From Alitta virens (lineage: Eukaryota > Annelida > Polychaeta > Phyllodocida > Nereididae): DNA of 64,000 nucleotides. Location: positions 53,042,329 to 53,106,328 of the forward strand of contig OW028573.1 of assembly GCA_932294295.1 (NCBI GenBank), read 5' to 3'. The position numbers were made by a program, and so were the translations under genes. Each line of letters starts with the position of its first letter. Position 1 is the stretch's first letter. Of this stretch, positions 50,751 to 60,179 are shown in pieces. The notes beneath the pieces were generated by a model. That model did no database searches. It saw only the letters and a list, made by a program, of their open reading frames with translations, and was not told the origin of the DNA.

Positions 50751-51669
50751 TCAGTCCCTCGGTTTCGGCCTCGCGCTCAGCCAGCTCGGGCAGGGGTATA
50801 AAGCAGCTCCTACACCAATATTACTAGTATCACAATATAGTCTAAATAAGCCAGTGCTATTAGGCATTGTCAATACTGGTGGTTTTACGAGTAGCTGAAT
50901 GATTTTGTCATATGCCTGCTGGGTGGCATGGTCCCATACAAATTGTGCATTTTTGGCAGCTATCTTGTGTAGTGGTCTAAGTAGCTTTTGTAATTTGGGT
51001 AAATACATTGAGAGATATGACACTTTCCCAATAAAGCCTTTAAGTTTTCTTTTGGTGTCTTGGATGGGCATTTTCATGATGTCTTCCGTGCGTTGTCGTA
51101 GTGGCGTGATACATGGACTGCCATTTTGTATTAGCAATTTCTGACCCCTGTAAGTGACTTTGTGTCTAAATAACTTAGCTTTCGCTGGTGATATCTTGAG
51201 GCCATTTGATTGAATGGTCGATAAAATGGTTTCCACTTGGCGAAAGTGGTCTGACATCGTCCGGAAGAACACAATATGGTCGTCCATAATGGCAATGCAA
51301 TATTGAGTGGCTTTAGCTTTCAACAAAATGTCATTTATGTGTTTTTGAAATTCGCTTAGCGATAAGGCCAAGCCCATAGGCATTTTGCGATAAACGTAAC
51401 TTTTTCCCCCCCCGAAATATGAGTTAATGCCACAATATTGAGATGCCTTTGGCGTTAGTGAGAGACTGTGGTAAGCCTCCTTGATATCAAGCACTGAAAC
51501 CACAGTGGGTTGTGCATGACCGATTGTTTGTAAGGCATCACACAATAATGGAAATGGTAAATTGCGTTTGATTATCCTCTGGTTGAGGAATATAAAGTCA
51601 GTGACAAGACACTTGGCGTCAGTGTCCTTTTTCCGGATCAACATGATTGCGGTTGCGTAACCTGCTGTT
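50751..51669 (-). pseudogene. Reverse transcriptase of the LTR element
   Basis: Open frame from 51644 (Met) or further upstream, of about 297 residues. Motifs: LIRKKDTDAKC, VLDIKEAYHSL (first catalytic Asp), the MPMGLALS block, and a palm box reading IMDDH, where related elements usually have Y-x-D-D. A thumb follows and then CDTSNIGVGAALY, the start of the RNase H region, after which the sequence becomes unrelated and stops. The N-terminal RT fingers are missing: the frame is joined directly to a basic gag tail. Nonfunctional. Confidence 0.88.
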
Positions 51670-52640
51670 GTCTCTGTCCCTCGAGTTGTATCTAGTCTGT
51701 CTGTCTTGGAGGAGTCATTGCGCTCTCGTCGGTCTTGTGACCTACGTCTGTCCCGTCTGTTGTCGTGATTATTGTAACGTCTGCCGTGAGATGGCGTTCT
51801 GTCTGACTGGTTATATCTGTCTCGACTGTTTGAGCGTCCTCGTTGTGTGGAGGATGAGCGTGACTGTGATCTGTCATATCGTAGATTATTGTCATATTGT
51901 CGGTAATTTTGGCGTGGTTGTCAATTTTGGTTAATGGACAATGACAGTAATAATGCTTCCATTTGAGTCACCAAGTCTTGGTTCTTAAGGGCGGAGGTCT
52001 AGCTCAGAGGTAGCGCTCTGGGCTTCCAACCGCTGGGTCCCGGGTTCGATTCCCGGTCGAGCCTAAGTTGGATGGCTGTTTTATCCTTCGTCTCATTGCC
52101 ATGGTCTCTGCCTGTCCTAATTAGCCCAATTGGTGCAGAAATACAGGACGTAAAGCCCTAATCACCCACCCACCAGTCTTGGTTCTTCTCGTTGGGCATT
52201 ATGGCCATGGCTTGGGCAATGGAGGCTGGTGCCTCTGACATCAAAGCCTGGGCTGTCAACATACAATCATCGAGACTATTGTCTCGTTTTGCTCTAAGAG
52301 CCGATCAAATATGACTAGGAAAACCATTAATGAATTGTAATCTAACATGCTCCTGATCAGTGATTTTGGCGCATGCGGCCGTGGAGTGTACCCTGTTATG
52401 GTACGTGTTTAAGGGTTCACCAAGTGTGTATGTTAGTTCCCGCAAAGGTATTTAGGTGCTTTTCACGCGTGGTTGTTCGACCATAGGTGGATTTAAATTT
52501 ATTTTCTAGTGTTGCAAGATCAGTAAATGCTTCCGCATTTTCTTCATACCAAATGCGGGCTTCATTGCCCAAAGTAAAAAAAAAATTCTTTGACGGCATG
52601 TATGTCAGAAATTTTATGAAATTGCGTGACACAGTGTAAA
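51670..52640 (-). pseudogene. gag-like remains of the LTR element
   Basis: The segment 52632-52417 encodes FFTLGNEARIWYEENAEAF, the pattern of the retrotransposon gag capsid domain, flanked by frame breaks. After a SINE (51987-52174), the stretch 51930-51670 encodes an Arg/Asp/Ser-rich basic tail, nucleocapsid-like but without a CCHC knuckle, which runs in frame into the RT. Protease and the first part of RT are absent. Confidence 0.65.
51987..52174 (+). mobile_element. tRNA-derived SINE, copy 6
   Basis: 188 bp, boxes A and B intact, (CCCA)n tail; 13-bp duplications AGTCTTGGTTCTT at 51974-51986 and 52175-52187. Sits in the gag remains. Confidence 0.95.
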
Positions 52641-52778
52641 CAATGTCTTGATTCTAAGAAATGGGGATAGGATTGAATCACTTAACACATAGACCTTAGC
52701 ACTGAAATCAATAATGCAAAATGGCACTGTACCTGTTCGAGTTGTTCAGCATGAAGTATAATGTAGATGTGCACTTTT

Positions 52779-52965
52779 GGGCAGGGGCATAGCTCAGAGG
52801 TAGCGCTCTGGGCTTCCAACCGCTGGGTCCTGAGTTTGATTCCTGGTCGGGCCTAAGTTGGATGGCTGTTTCATCCTTTGTCTCATTGCCATGGTCCCTG
52901 CCTGTCCTAATTAGCCCATCCGGTGCAGAAATACAGGACGTAAAGCCCAAATCACACACACACAC
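52779..52965 (+). mobile_element. tRNA-derived SINE, copy 7
   Basis: 187 bp, (CA)n tail, box B mutated (GTTTGATTCC); 14-bp duplications AGATGTGCACTTTT at 52765-52778 and 52966-52979. Confidence 0.95.
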
Positions 52966-52979
52966 AGATGTGCACTTTT

Positions 52980-53414
52980 AAAGCTCCTAGTAGTGCGAAT
53001 ATCCATAGTGTGTACAAGTTAATAGCAGGAGCCACAATCCACCATGTAATGTCTTATAGATGTAGAATAACTTGTATAATAGAGAAAGGGTCGCTTTAAT
53101 CCAGAGTATACATGTATTGTACAGCACAATGTAAAGTTCAGCTACAGCTGACAAAACCGATTTCCTTTTTCCAAACCCAAGAATATCAAGAGTTCTTTTG
53201 CCAGGGGTCTCCATTCTATTGGCTATTCCCCTTCAGTGCACATACACAGGGCCTCCTACTATTGGCCTGTGTTCTGGGGTGGACAGGAGTCACAACCCTT
53301 AAGTCATTCTTAAGTATCTGTATGTAAGACATTTGTTAAGGCTCTAAATTCTTGAGGTTAAGTCATACTTTAAACTGTATTCTATGCTTTAACTATATTT
53401 CCTTATATAATAAT
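52980..53414. other. Unassigned stretch before the full-length LINE
   Basis: No gene recognised; could include the 5' end of the LTR element, but no LTR match was found. Confidence 0.35.
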
Positions 53415-53581
53415 ACTCTGAACATTTTGCCCTCGAAGGTCCTGGGCCTCCACGCGGCGAGGGTGGAAACACTTGGGGTGAAGTCCTCTATCCCCAGTGG
53501 CTAAAACAGGACAGTGCGCATTGCACAAGCTGCTCCAGCTTTACAGGAGGGTGTGTCCCCTACCATACAGGGGAAACAAAA

Positions 53582-55003
53582 ATGAATATGTCCGAATCGA
53601 CAATTTCAGACCGGCTCGCACGTCCCCCGGGTGAACAAGGTGCGCGTCCCTCAGCGGTAAACCAGGCTGAGGTCGAAAAATTGGCTACTGGTTCCAGACT
53701 TGGTAAACGTTTGCGTCCATCATTAGATGACGCAAATCAAAGTTCAAATAATGCAGATATATCTAAGCCTTGGCCCAAGTTTCTTGTTGTTACTGGCAGT
53801 GATGCTGGGTTTTCCCGACTTTCAGCCATAACAATATGCAGAACAATTAAGGAAAGCATTGGTTTTGTTGAAAATACAAGACGTTTAAGCAATACGTCCT
53901 TGCTGGTGCAGGTTGCCCACAGGGACCAGTCGCTGAGATTGCTGGGGTTGGAGGCCTTTGCGGGTGCCCCTGTTAAGGTGGAGCCCCATCGGTTTTTCAA
54001 CTCCTGCAAGGGAGTTGTAACATCGCATGAGAGCAGTCTCTGCTCCGATGACGAACTGAGGGACTGGCTGGATGACTACAATGTCATCCACATTCATCGC
54101 CAGCCCCCAAGATATTCACGACAGCTACTCACTCTGACCTTTGATGGCACAGTGTTGCCTGACAAGGTCAGCATTGGGTTCGAGTGGTGTAGGGTACGTC
54201 CCTACATCCCGAACCCAAAACGATGTTACAACTGCCAAAGATTTGGCCATTTCAGCGGCTCCTGCCGTGCCAAACCAACCTGTGCCAATTGTGGATCACG
54301 GGAACACACCCATTCCCGTGACTCACCATGTACGAATACATCGTATTGTGTTAATTGTGGAGGTGATGGGCCAGCCTATCACCGTGGCTGTCCCAAATGG
54401 CAGCTAGAAAAAGAGATCCTGAAGTTAAAGACCACCAAAGATATCTCCTTTCCCCAAGCGCGCCGTATAGCTGAACAGGCTGCTGGGGCAAGCTATGCCT
54501 CAGTCCTGTCTCAGATGGCTGGACCTAGATCTCCTTCACCCAGATCATCGCCCAGGCGAAGGATTGACCTAGATCCTAATTATAATTATTCCAAGGCAGG
54601 GCAAAGCTTGCAGAAAGATAAACCAGAATCGAAGACTTCACAGTCAGACGATCACCTGGCAAGAATGAAGCAGCATGCTACAGATGTCGGTAAAGGACAT
54701 CTCGTAGCTCCATTAGTTGCTGCTTCACAGCTTAGTGTACCCTCACAGGGTGCACCTTCCGGCGATGAGTCGGAAGAGATACACCAGCCGATGGAAGAGG
54801 AGGCAGGGACTACCACCATCCCTAGGCCTCAACGGGAGGGGGCAATTGATAAAAGATCAATTGTTCCCAAAAGACCCCCCCTCATCAGAGAAACACTAGA
54901 AAAATCTAGTGCAATGGGCACCATAAGACCACCATCTAAGCATGGTGGGGCCCCCAAAAAGATCTTAACACCAAAAGAGGCAGCGACTTTGAAGAAAAAG
55001 TGA
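53582..55003 (+). CDS. LINE ORF1: zinc-knuckle nucleic-acid-binding protein
   Basis: Intact frame of 473 residues. CYNCQRFGHFSGSC at residues 215-228 is a C-x2-C-x4-H-x4-C knuckle. It is followed by CANC...H...C (from residue 234) and CVNCGGDGPAYHRGC, giving the three-knuckle cluster of ORF1 in jockey/I-type LINEs. The preceding region (about 60-200) is the usual gag-like RNA-binding fold; the tail is basic and Ser/Pro-rich. It would coat the LINE RNA as a nucleoprotein particle. The start at 53582 follows the conserved 5' UTR directly, with an A-rich context. Confidence 0.92.
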   Translation: MNMSESTISDRLARPPGEQGARPSAVNQAEVEKLATGSRLGKRLRPSLDDANQSSNNADISKPWPKFLVVTGSDAGFSRLSAITICRTIKESIGFVENTRRLSNTSLLVQVAHRDQSLRLLGLEAFAGAPVKVEPHRFFNSCKGVVTSHESSLCSDDELRDWLDDYNVIHIHRQPPRYSRQLLTLTFDGTVLPDKVSIGFEWCRVRPYIPNPKRCYNCQRFGHFSGSCRAKPTCANCGSREHTHSRDSPCTNTSYCVNCGGDGPAYHRGCPKWQLEKEILKLKTTKDISFPQARRIAEQAAGASYASVLSQMAGPRSPSPRSSPRRRIDLDPNYNYSKAGQSLQKDKPESKTSQSDDHLARMKQHATDVGKGHLVAPLVAASQLSVPSQGAPSGDESEEIHQPMEEEAGTTTIPRPQREGAIDKRSIVPKRPPLIRETLEKSSAMGTIRPPSKHGGAPKKILTPKEAATLKKK

Positions 55004-55073
55004 ATATTCATACAAATTCATACCATGCACTACAGATTTTACTATGATAATATTAAACTCTTTTAACTAATTC

Positions 55074-58000
55074 ATGGATAGTATCATTCAGTAGAACTGT
55101 CGAGGTTTCAGAGCCAACTTCGATGAAATAGGTTGCATGGTCCAAGACTTAAACCCTAGTGTTTTCTGTCTACAGGAAACATTTCTGAAACCTCCAAATA
55201 GTTTTAAACTGAGAAACTATCATATGTATAATACATATGGCAATATTGCCCACGATAGAGCCACTGGTGGCTCATCAATTTTAGTTAAAAATGGCATCAT
55301 TCATACCCATATTGCTCTTAACACTAACCTTCAGGCTACAGCAGTTCGTCTGAACCTGAATAAAACATTCACCATATGTTCCTTATATATCCCTCCACCC
55401 TTTCACCTTACAGCCAGTGATTTGCATAACCTTTACAATCAACTTCCTGAACCGCGTCTTATCCTAGGAGATTTTAACAGCCATAACCAATTGTGGGGAA
55501 GCACTTCCCTCAACAACAAAGGAAAAACCATTGAAGATTTTCTCAATGACCACACCCTTTGCTTGTTCAATGATGGTTCACCTACATATCTTCACCCAGG
55601 TCATGGAACATTTTCAGCGATAGACCTTAGTATATGTGATCCAGCGTTATTTCTGGAATTTGAATGGAGAGTATTAGAGGACACTCACGGCAGTGATCAC
55701 TTTCCTATTGTCCTACAAAACGTAGAAGGTACTAGAGAAGTGGGTCAACCACGATGGAAGTTGCATAAAGCAGATTGGACCTCCTTCGAAAAGCACTGCT
55801 TAGAAACAATTACTATGTCGCATTATAGAAATTCTAATAGTCTTATTGAAGATTTTACTGATGATATTACTGATATAGCCAATAGAACAATACCGATGAC
55901 AAAAAATAATTCTAAACGTAGTGCAAGACCTTGGTTTGATGACGAAGTAAGAGAAGCTATTAAAAACCGTAAGAGAGCGCTCAGAATTTTTAAATCACAG
56001 CCGACCATCAACAATCTGAATAATTTTAAGTGCCTGAAAGCCAAAGCGCGTAGAATTGTCAGGCAAAAAAAACGTAGTTGCTGGAGAGACTATGTCTCCA
56101 GACTCACTGAAAGAACTCCTAGCAATAAAGTCTGGAAAATGATTAAGAAGATTGAAGGAAAGAACCTAGCTTCGCATGTAAGCATTCTAGAAGTGAATGG
56201 AGAGCATCTCTCCTCACCAGAACAAATATCAAACGGGTTAGGAGAACAGTTTGCATACAACTCCTCATCAGAGAACTATACGAGAGAATTTCAATGTTAT
56301 AAGGCTCAAGCTGAGAGATTAAACCTAAATATACAGTCTGATAACAGCGAAGATTATAACTCCTACATCACCTTAGAAGAACTTCAGAAGGCCATCTTAA
56401 AAGCGACTGACTCTGCAACAGGCCCTGATAATGTACATTATCAAATCTTAAAACACCTACCTCAATCCTCTTTAAAAACATTACTGTATATCTTTAATCA
56501 AATTTGGGAGAAGGGATGTCTTCCATCCCTCTGGAAACAAGCCACGGTCATCCCAATTCCCAAGCCGGGGAAGGATCATAGTGATCCTATGAATTATCGA
56601 CCAATAGCCTTAACCAGTTGTCTATGTAAGACAATGGAGCGAATTGTTACTGATAGACTGGTTTGGTTCCTGGAGTTGAACCAGCTTATTACAGAGTTCC
56701 AATCTGGATTTCGCCGTCACAGGAGCACATTAGATCATTTAGTCCGACTGGAAACTTATGTTAGAGATGCTTTCATTAACAGAGAACACGTAGTAGCCAT
56801 ATTCTTTGACCTAGAAAAAGCTTATGACACTACATGGAAATATGGAATAATGAAAGATCTCCACGACTTAGGGCTTCGAGGTCGCCTTCCAATTTTCATC
56901 GGATCCTTCCTACAGGATCGCTTCTTTAAGGTCCGAGTGGGATCAATGATGTCAAGCCCCTACTCTCAGGAGAATGGAGTCCCTCAGGGTAGTATTCTCT
57001 CGCCCACCCTCTTTAACGTCAAAATCAACAGTATAGTAAATTCCATCTCAGAAAATCTCATGTCGTCCCTATATGTTGACGATTTCCTCATTGCATATCG
57101 TTCCAGATATATGCCAACCATAGAACGACAACTGCAATTAAATTTGAATAGGATTCACAAATGGTCACTCGAAAATGGTTCTCTAAACAGAAGACAGTTT
57201 GTCTGCCTTTCTATTATTTACGATCAAACCATTCAGATCCATCACTAATCATTGACAACTGTCAAATAAAAGTGGTGAATGAAACAAAATATTTGGGTGT
57301 ACTCTTTGACTCCAAATTGTCTTTCATTCCGCATATCAAAGCACTGAAAGCAAAGTGCCTGAAATCAATGAACCTCCTTAAAGTAGTGAGCAAATATAAT
57401 TGGGGTGGGGACACAACGGTCCTCCTTCGTCTCTATCGGGCAATTACTCGTTCTCGACTTGATTATGGTTCTGTTGTATACGGCTGAATTCTGTACATCA
57501 TCAAGGGTTGCGACTAAGCTTAAGAGCTTTTCGTACATCTCCTGTAGAGAGCTTATATGTACTGGCAGGGGAACCTCCACTTTCCCTTCGTCGTATCAAG
57601 TTATCCATGCAATACATACTAAAAGTAGCTTCAACTCCAACAAATCCAACATATGATGTAATATTTCATCCAAAATACATGCATCATTATGAATCTCGTT
57701 CAAACGCCATTCGACCACTGGGATTACGCATGAAATTCTATCTTGAGGCTGCAAAAATTGATACTACAATCATTGCCGAGACGGAAGTACCACCCATTCC
57801 GCCATGGATTCTCCCAGTCCCGAAAGTTATACTGGATTTGGCAGAGCTTAAGAAAAGCGAAACCAATCCGGTAGACTATCAAAACCTATTTTATAGTATA
57901 AGGTTTAAATACGAATCGTACAAATTTCTATACACAGATGGCTCAAAAATGGAAAGACGAGTAGGCTGTGCTGTCACTTCTTATAAAACCGTTATAGCTG

Positions 58001-58701
58001 AATGTCGTCTTCCAGACCACTGCTCAATATATACTGCAGAATTAACAGCTATTTACCTTGCCTTAAAGAACATCGAGGACTCAGAATCAGATCGTTATGT
58101 TATCTGTTCTGATTCCAAATCTTCTCTTCAAGCAATCCAAAATAAACAACTTGATAACCCTGGGATCTTAGATGTTCTTATTAAGTATTTCTATCTTCAT
58201 GAATACAAAGACATTGTATTCTGCTGGATTCCTGGACACGCTGGCATTGAAGGGAATGAAAAAGCAGACCTGGCAGCAAAAAGGGCTCTTACAAAAGAGA
58301 TAACTGATTTTAAAATGACTATAAAATCTTTTATCATGTCTTGCTGGCAAAGACAATGGAATGAATGTAATAACAACAAGTTGCATTCAATCTTACCTTG
58401 CATTCAAAATAAAATACCTAGTAGGTTCAATACTCGCAAAGATCAAGGAATATATCACAGATGCCTCATAGGACATTCAAGACTTACACATTTACACCTT
58501 TTAGTCAATGAACCGGCACCGGTATGCCAGAGTTGTCGGTGCCCCCTAACAATCAAACATATTTTATTAGATTGCACCCACTTACAACGCATTAGAAGAC
58601 CTCTGTTTCAAGCTACTACCTTACAACATCTCTTTACTAGATATCCAACCCAGACAATTATTGATTTTTTATATGCTTCTGGTTTCTACTACCAAATATA
58701 G
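55074..58701 (+). pseudogene. LINE ORF2: endonuclease, reverse transcriptase, RNase H (broken)
   Basis: The likely start at 55074 is followed by a stop at codon 7 (55092-55094). The main frame then runs to 57248. Endonuclease: VFCLQETFL, LGDFNSHNQLWG, GSDHFPIV. RT: IPIPKPGKDHSDPMNYRPIA, FFDLEKAYDT, GVPQGSILSPTLF and YVDDF (57072). A frame shift near 57180 moves coding to the frame ending at 57487; a second break (small deletion) near 57485 moves it to the frame ending at 58701. RNase H: LYTDGSKM, AELTAIYLAL, ICSDSKSSL and WIPGHAGIEGNEKADLAAKR, with all acidic positions present. A CQSCRC...H...C motif lies near the end. The damage is limited, indicating a fairly recent insertion. Confidence 0.93.
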
Positions 58702-58795
58702 TTAATCAATCTTAACCTAGAGAGCCTCTACATAGCCCACTCAGGTGCTGATGAGGCGTTAAACAATAACTCACACACACACACACACACAAGCT

Positions 58796-58965
58796 AATAC
58801 CTAACAACATCTCTTTACCAGATATCCAACCCAGACAATTATTGATTTTTTATATGCTTCTGGTTTCTACTACCAAATATAGTTAATCAATCTTAACCTA
58901 GAGAGCCTCTACATAGCCCACTCAGGTGCTGATGAGGCGTTAAACAATAACTCACACACACACAC
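58796..58965 (+). repeat. Tandem duplicate of the LINE 3' end
   Basis: Repeats the last roughly 170 bp of the LINE (from AACATCTCTTTACCAGATATCC to the (CA)n tail) with few differences, directly after the first (CA)n tail and inside the same 14-bp target duplication. Confidence 0.9.
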
Positions 58966-58979
58966 ACTCTGAACATTTT

Positions 58980-59307
58980 AAATACATGACACTATATTGC
59001 TATTATACTATACTGCTATTAGTACATATATCTCATATCTATATCTATCTATCTATGGGATGACAGGATTTCTGACCACGTGCGTGTTGGCCATTATTTA
59101 CAACAATACTAGGGGTGCCCAGGTTGTTAGTTACAAAAATGGCCACTAGAGGCGCGGTCAAAATCCGATCCCGCGTTAATTTTGAACGAATGGCTTGGGA
59201 ACCGAGGTGTTCGGATTAAAGAGGGTCCACTGTATCACAAAAGAACAATCCTATCATGGATAGTTGTTAAAAAATCAGAAGGTTATAACTAATGGCTGAT
59301 TCACAAA
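58980..59307. other. Unassigned stretch between LINE and SINE
   Basis: No gene recognised; contains a short (TCTA)n-like microsatellite near 59035-59055. Confidence 0.45.
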
Positions 59308-59546
59308 TTGCGGCAATATATCCAACTGCTGGGTCCCGGGTTCGATTCCCGGTCGTGCCTAAAGCCACTGTCACACGGGCCGGTTGTGCCGTAGTGAAGC
59401 CGTAGTATTACGTAATAGTTGCGGAAATCGCTACCCGACTCCAAGCCGGCGGCCCCAATACGGCCACCCATGGATACCCGGGGATACCCGGCAAGCACCC
59501 GTGGGACCCTTGGCCCAGCCGCGAAACCCGGCCCCGATAGCCGGTT

Positions 59547-59570
59547 GTGCCATGCTTGCATGGCACAATC
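59547..59570. repeat. 24-nt palindrome in the foldback left arm
   Basis: TTGTGCCATGC and GCATGGCACAA, perfect 11-bp arms separated by TT, just before the poly-A and minisatellite block. Confidence 0.85.
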
Positions 59571-59608
59571 GTAGAAATCTCACGGGTGAAAAAAAAAAAA
59601 AAAAAAAC

Positions 59609-59755
59609 ACGTGGAAGCCGACGGGTGACCCGTGGAAGCCGGCGGGTGGCCCGTAGAAGCCGGCGGGTGGCCCGTAGAATCCGGCGGGTGGCCCGTAGAA
59701 TCCGGCGGGTGGCCCGTAGAAGCCGGCGGGTGGCCCGTAGAACCCGGCGAATTAT
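59609..59755 (+). repeat. 21-bp minisatellite, foldback left arm
   Basis: Seven units of the type CCGTAGAAGCCGGCGGGTGGC. An inverted set of about four related 21-bp units (GGGTAACCCGGCGGCTTTCAC) follows at about 59797-59880, so the left arm itself can fold. Confidence 0.93.
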
Positions 59756-59989
59756 TCGTCCCTTATTTCACCCCGGCGGCTTGTTGAGGGGTTCTACGGG
59801 TAACCCGGGGGCTTTCATGGGTAACCCAGCGGCTTTCACGGGTAACCCGGCGGCTTTCACGGGTAACCCGCCGGCTTTTTGCTACCAGCGTCAGCGTAGG
59901 CAGGGAGGTATATACTTTAAAAGGCTGCTGCTCCTCTAATATTAGTCCGATTTTCCTCAAATAAAGACTGCATGGCAGTGTAGCTCATA

Positions 59990-60179
59990 AGGTGGGGGCC
60001 TAGCTCAGAGGTAGCGCTCTGGGCTTCCAACCGCTGGGTCCCGGGTTCGATTCCCGGTCGAGCCTAAGTTGGATGGCTGTTTCATCCTTCGTCTCATTGC
60101 CATGGTCCCTGCCTGTCCTAATTAGCCCAACTGGTGCAGAAACACAGGACGTAAAGCCCTAATCCCACCCACCACCACC
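59990..60179 (+). mobile_element. tRNA-derived SINE, copy 9, inside the foldback element
   Basis: 190 bp, boxes A and B intact, tail of imperfect CCA repeats; 13-bp duplications AGTGTAGCTCATA at 59977-59989 and 60180-60192. Younger than the foldback element. Confidence 0.95.

Larger units (their letters stand above)
41695..52640 (-). mobile_element. Decayed Ty3/Gypsy-type LTR retroelement with env-like gene
   Basis: Minus-strand remains in order gag (52640-51670), reverse transcriptase (51669-50751), linker (50400-49765), integrase (49772-46982) and env-like (45156-41695) give the order gag-pol-env. The element is broken by five SINE insertions (one of them nested), short LINE derivatives, a 982-bp TTAA-target element, internal deletions (protease, start of RT, RNase H) and stop codons. 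Ty3/Gypsy affinity rests on the RT and integrase motifs and on RT preceding integrase. The env-like part resembles the F-type fusion proteins of errantiviruses and baculoviruses. LTRs, primer-binding site and target duplication were not found. Confidence 0.82.
53429..58965 (+). mobile_element. Full-length RNase-H-bearing LINE (I/Nimb-like)
   Basis: Complete insertion with perfect 14-bp duplications ACTCTGAACATTTT at 53415-53428 and 58966-58979. A 5' UTR of about 150 bp is followed by ORF1 (zinc knuckles), ORF2 (endonuclease, RT, RNase H) and a short 3' UTR with a (CA)n tail. ORF2 with a C-terminal RNase H places it in the I superclade; the RT (STLDHLVRLETYVRDAF, FFDLEKAYDTTW) resembles Nimb-type elements of marine invertebrates. 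The 3' end is present twice in tandem (58540-58795 and 58796-58965). ORF2 has a premature stop and two frame breaks, so this copy cannot move by itself. Confidence 0.93.

Noticed and set aside
50616..50898. Possible new gene in the GC-rich stretch after SINE copy 5
   Set aside because: Open frames on both strands are low-complexity and abut broken RT; more likely filler at a deletion.
41280..53414. Long terminal repeats of the Gypsy-type element
   Set aside because: The candidate 3' flank (41280-41694) and 5' flank (52640-53414) showed no match to each other by eye.
59547..59960. Arg-rich and Gly/Ala-rich open frames over the foldback minisatellites
   Set aside because: A 21-bp repeat (7 codons) is open by construction on several frames; no start context or conserved product.
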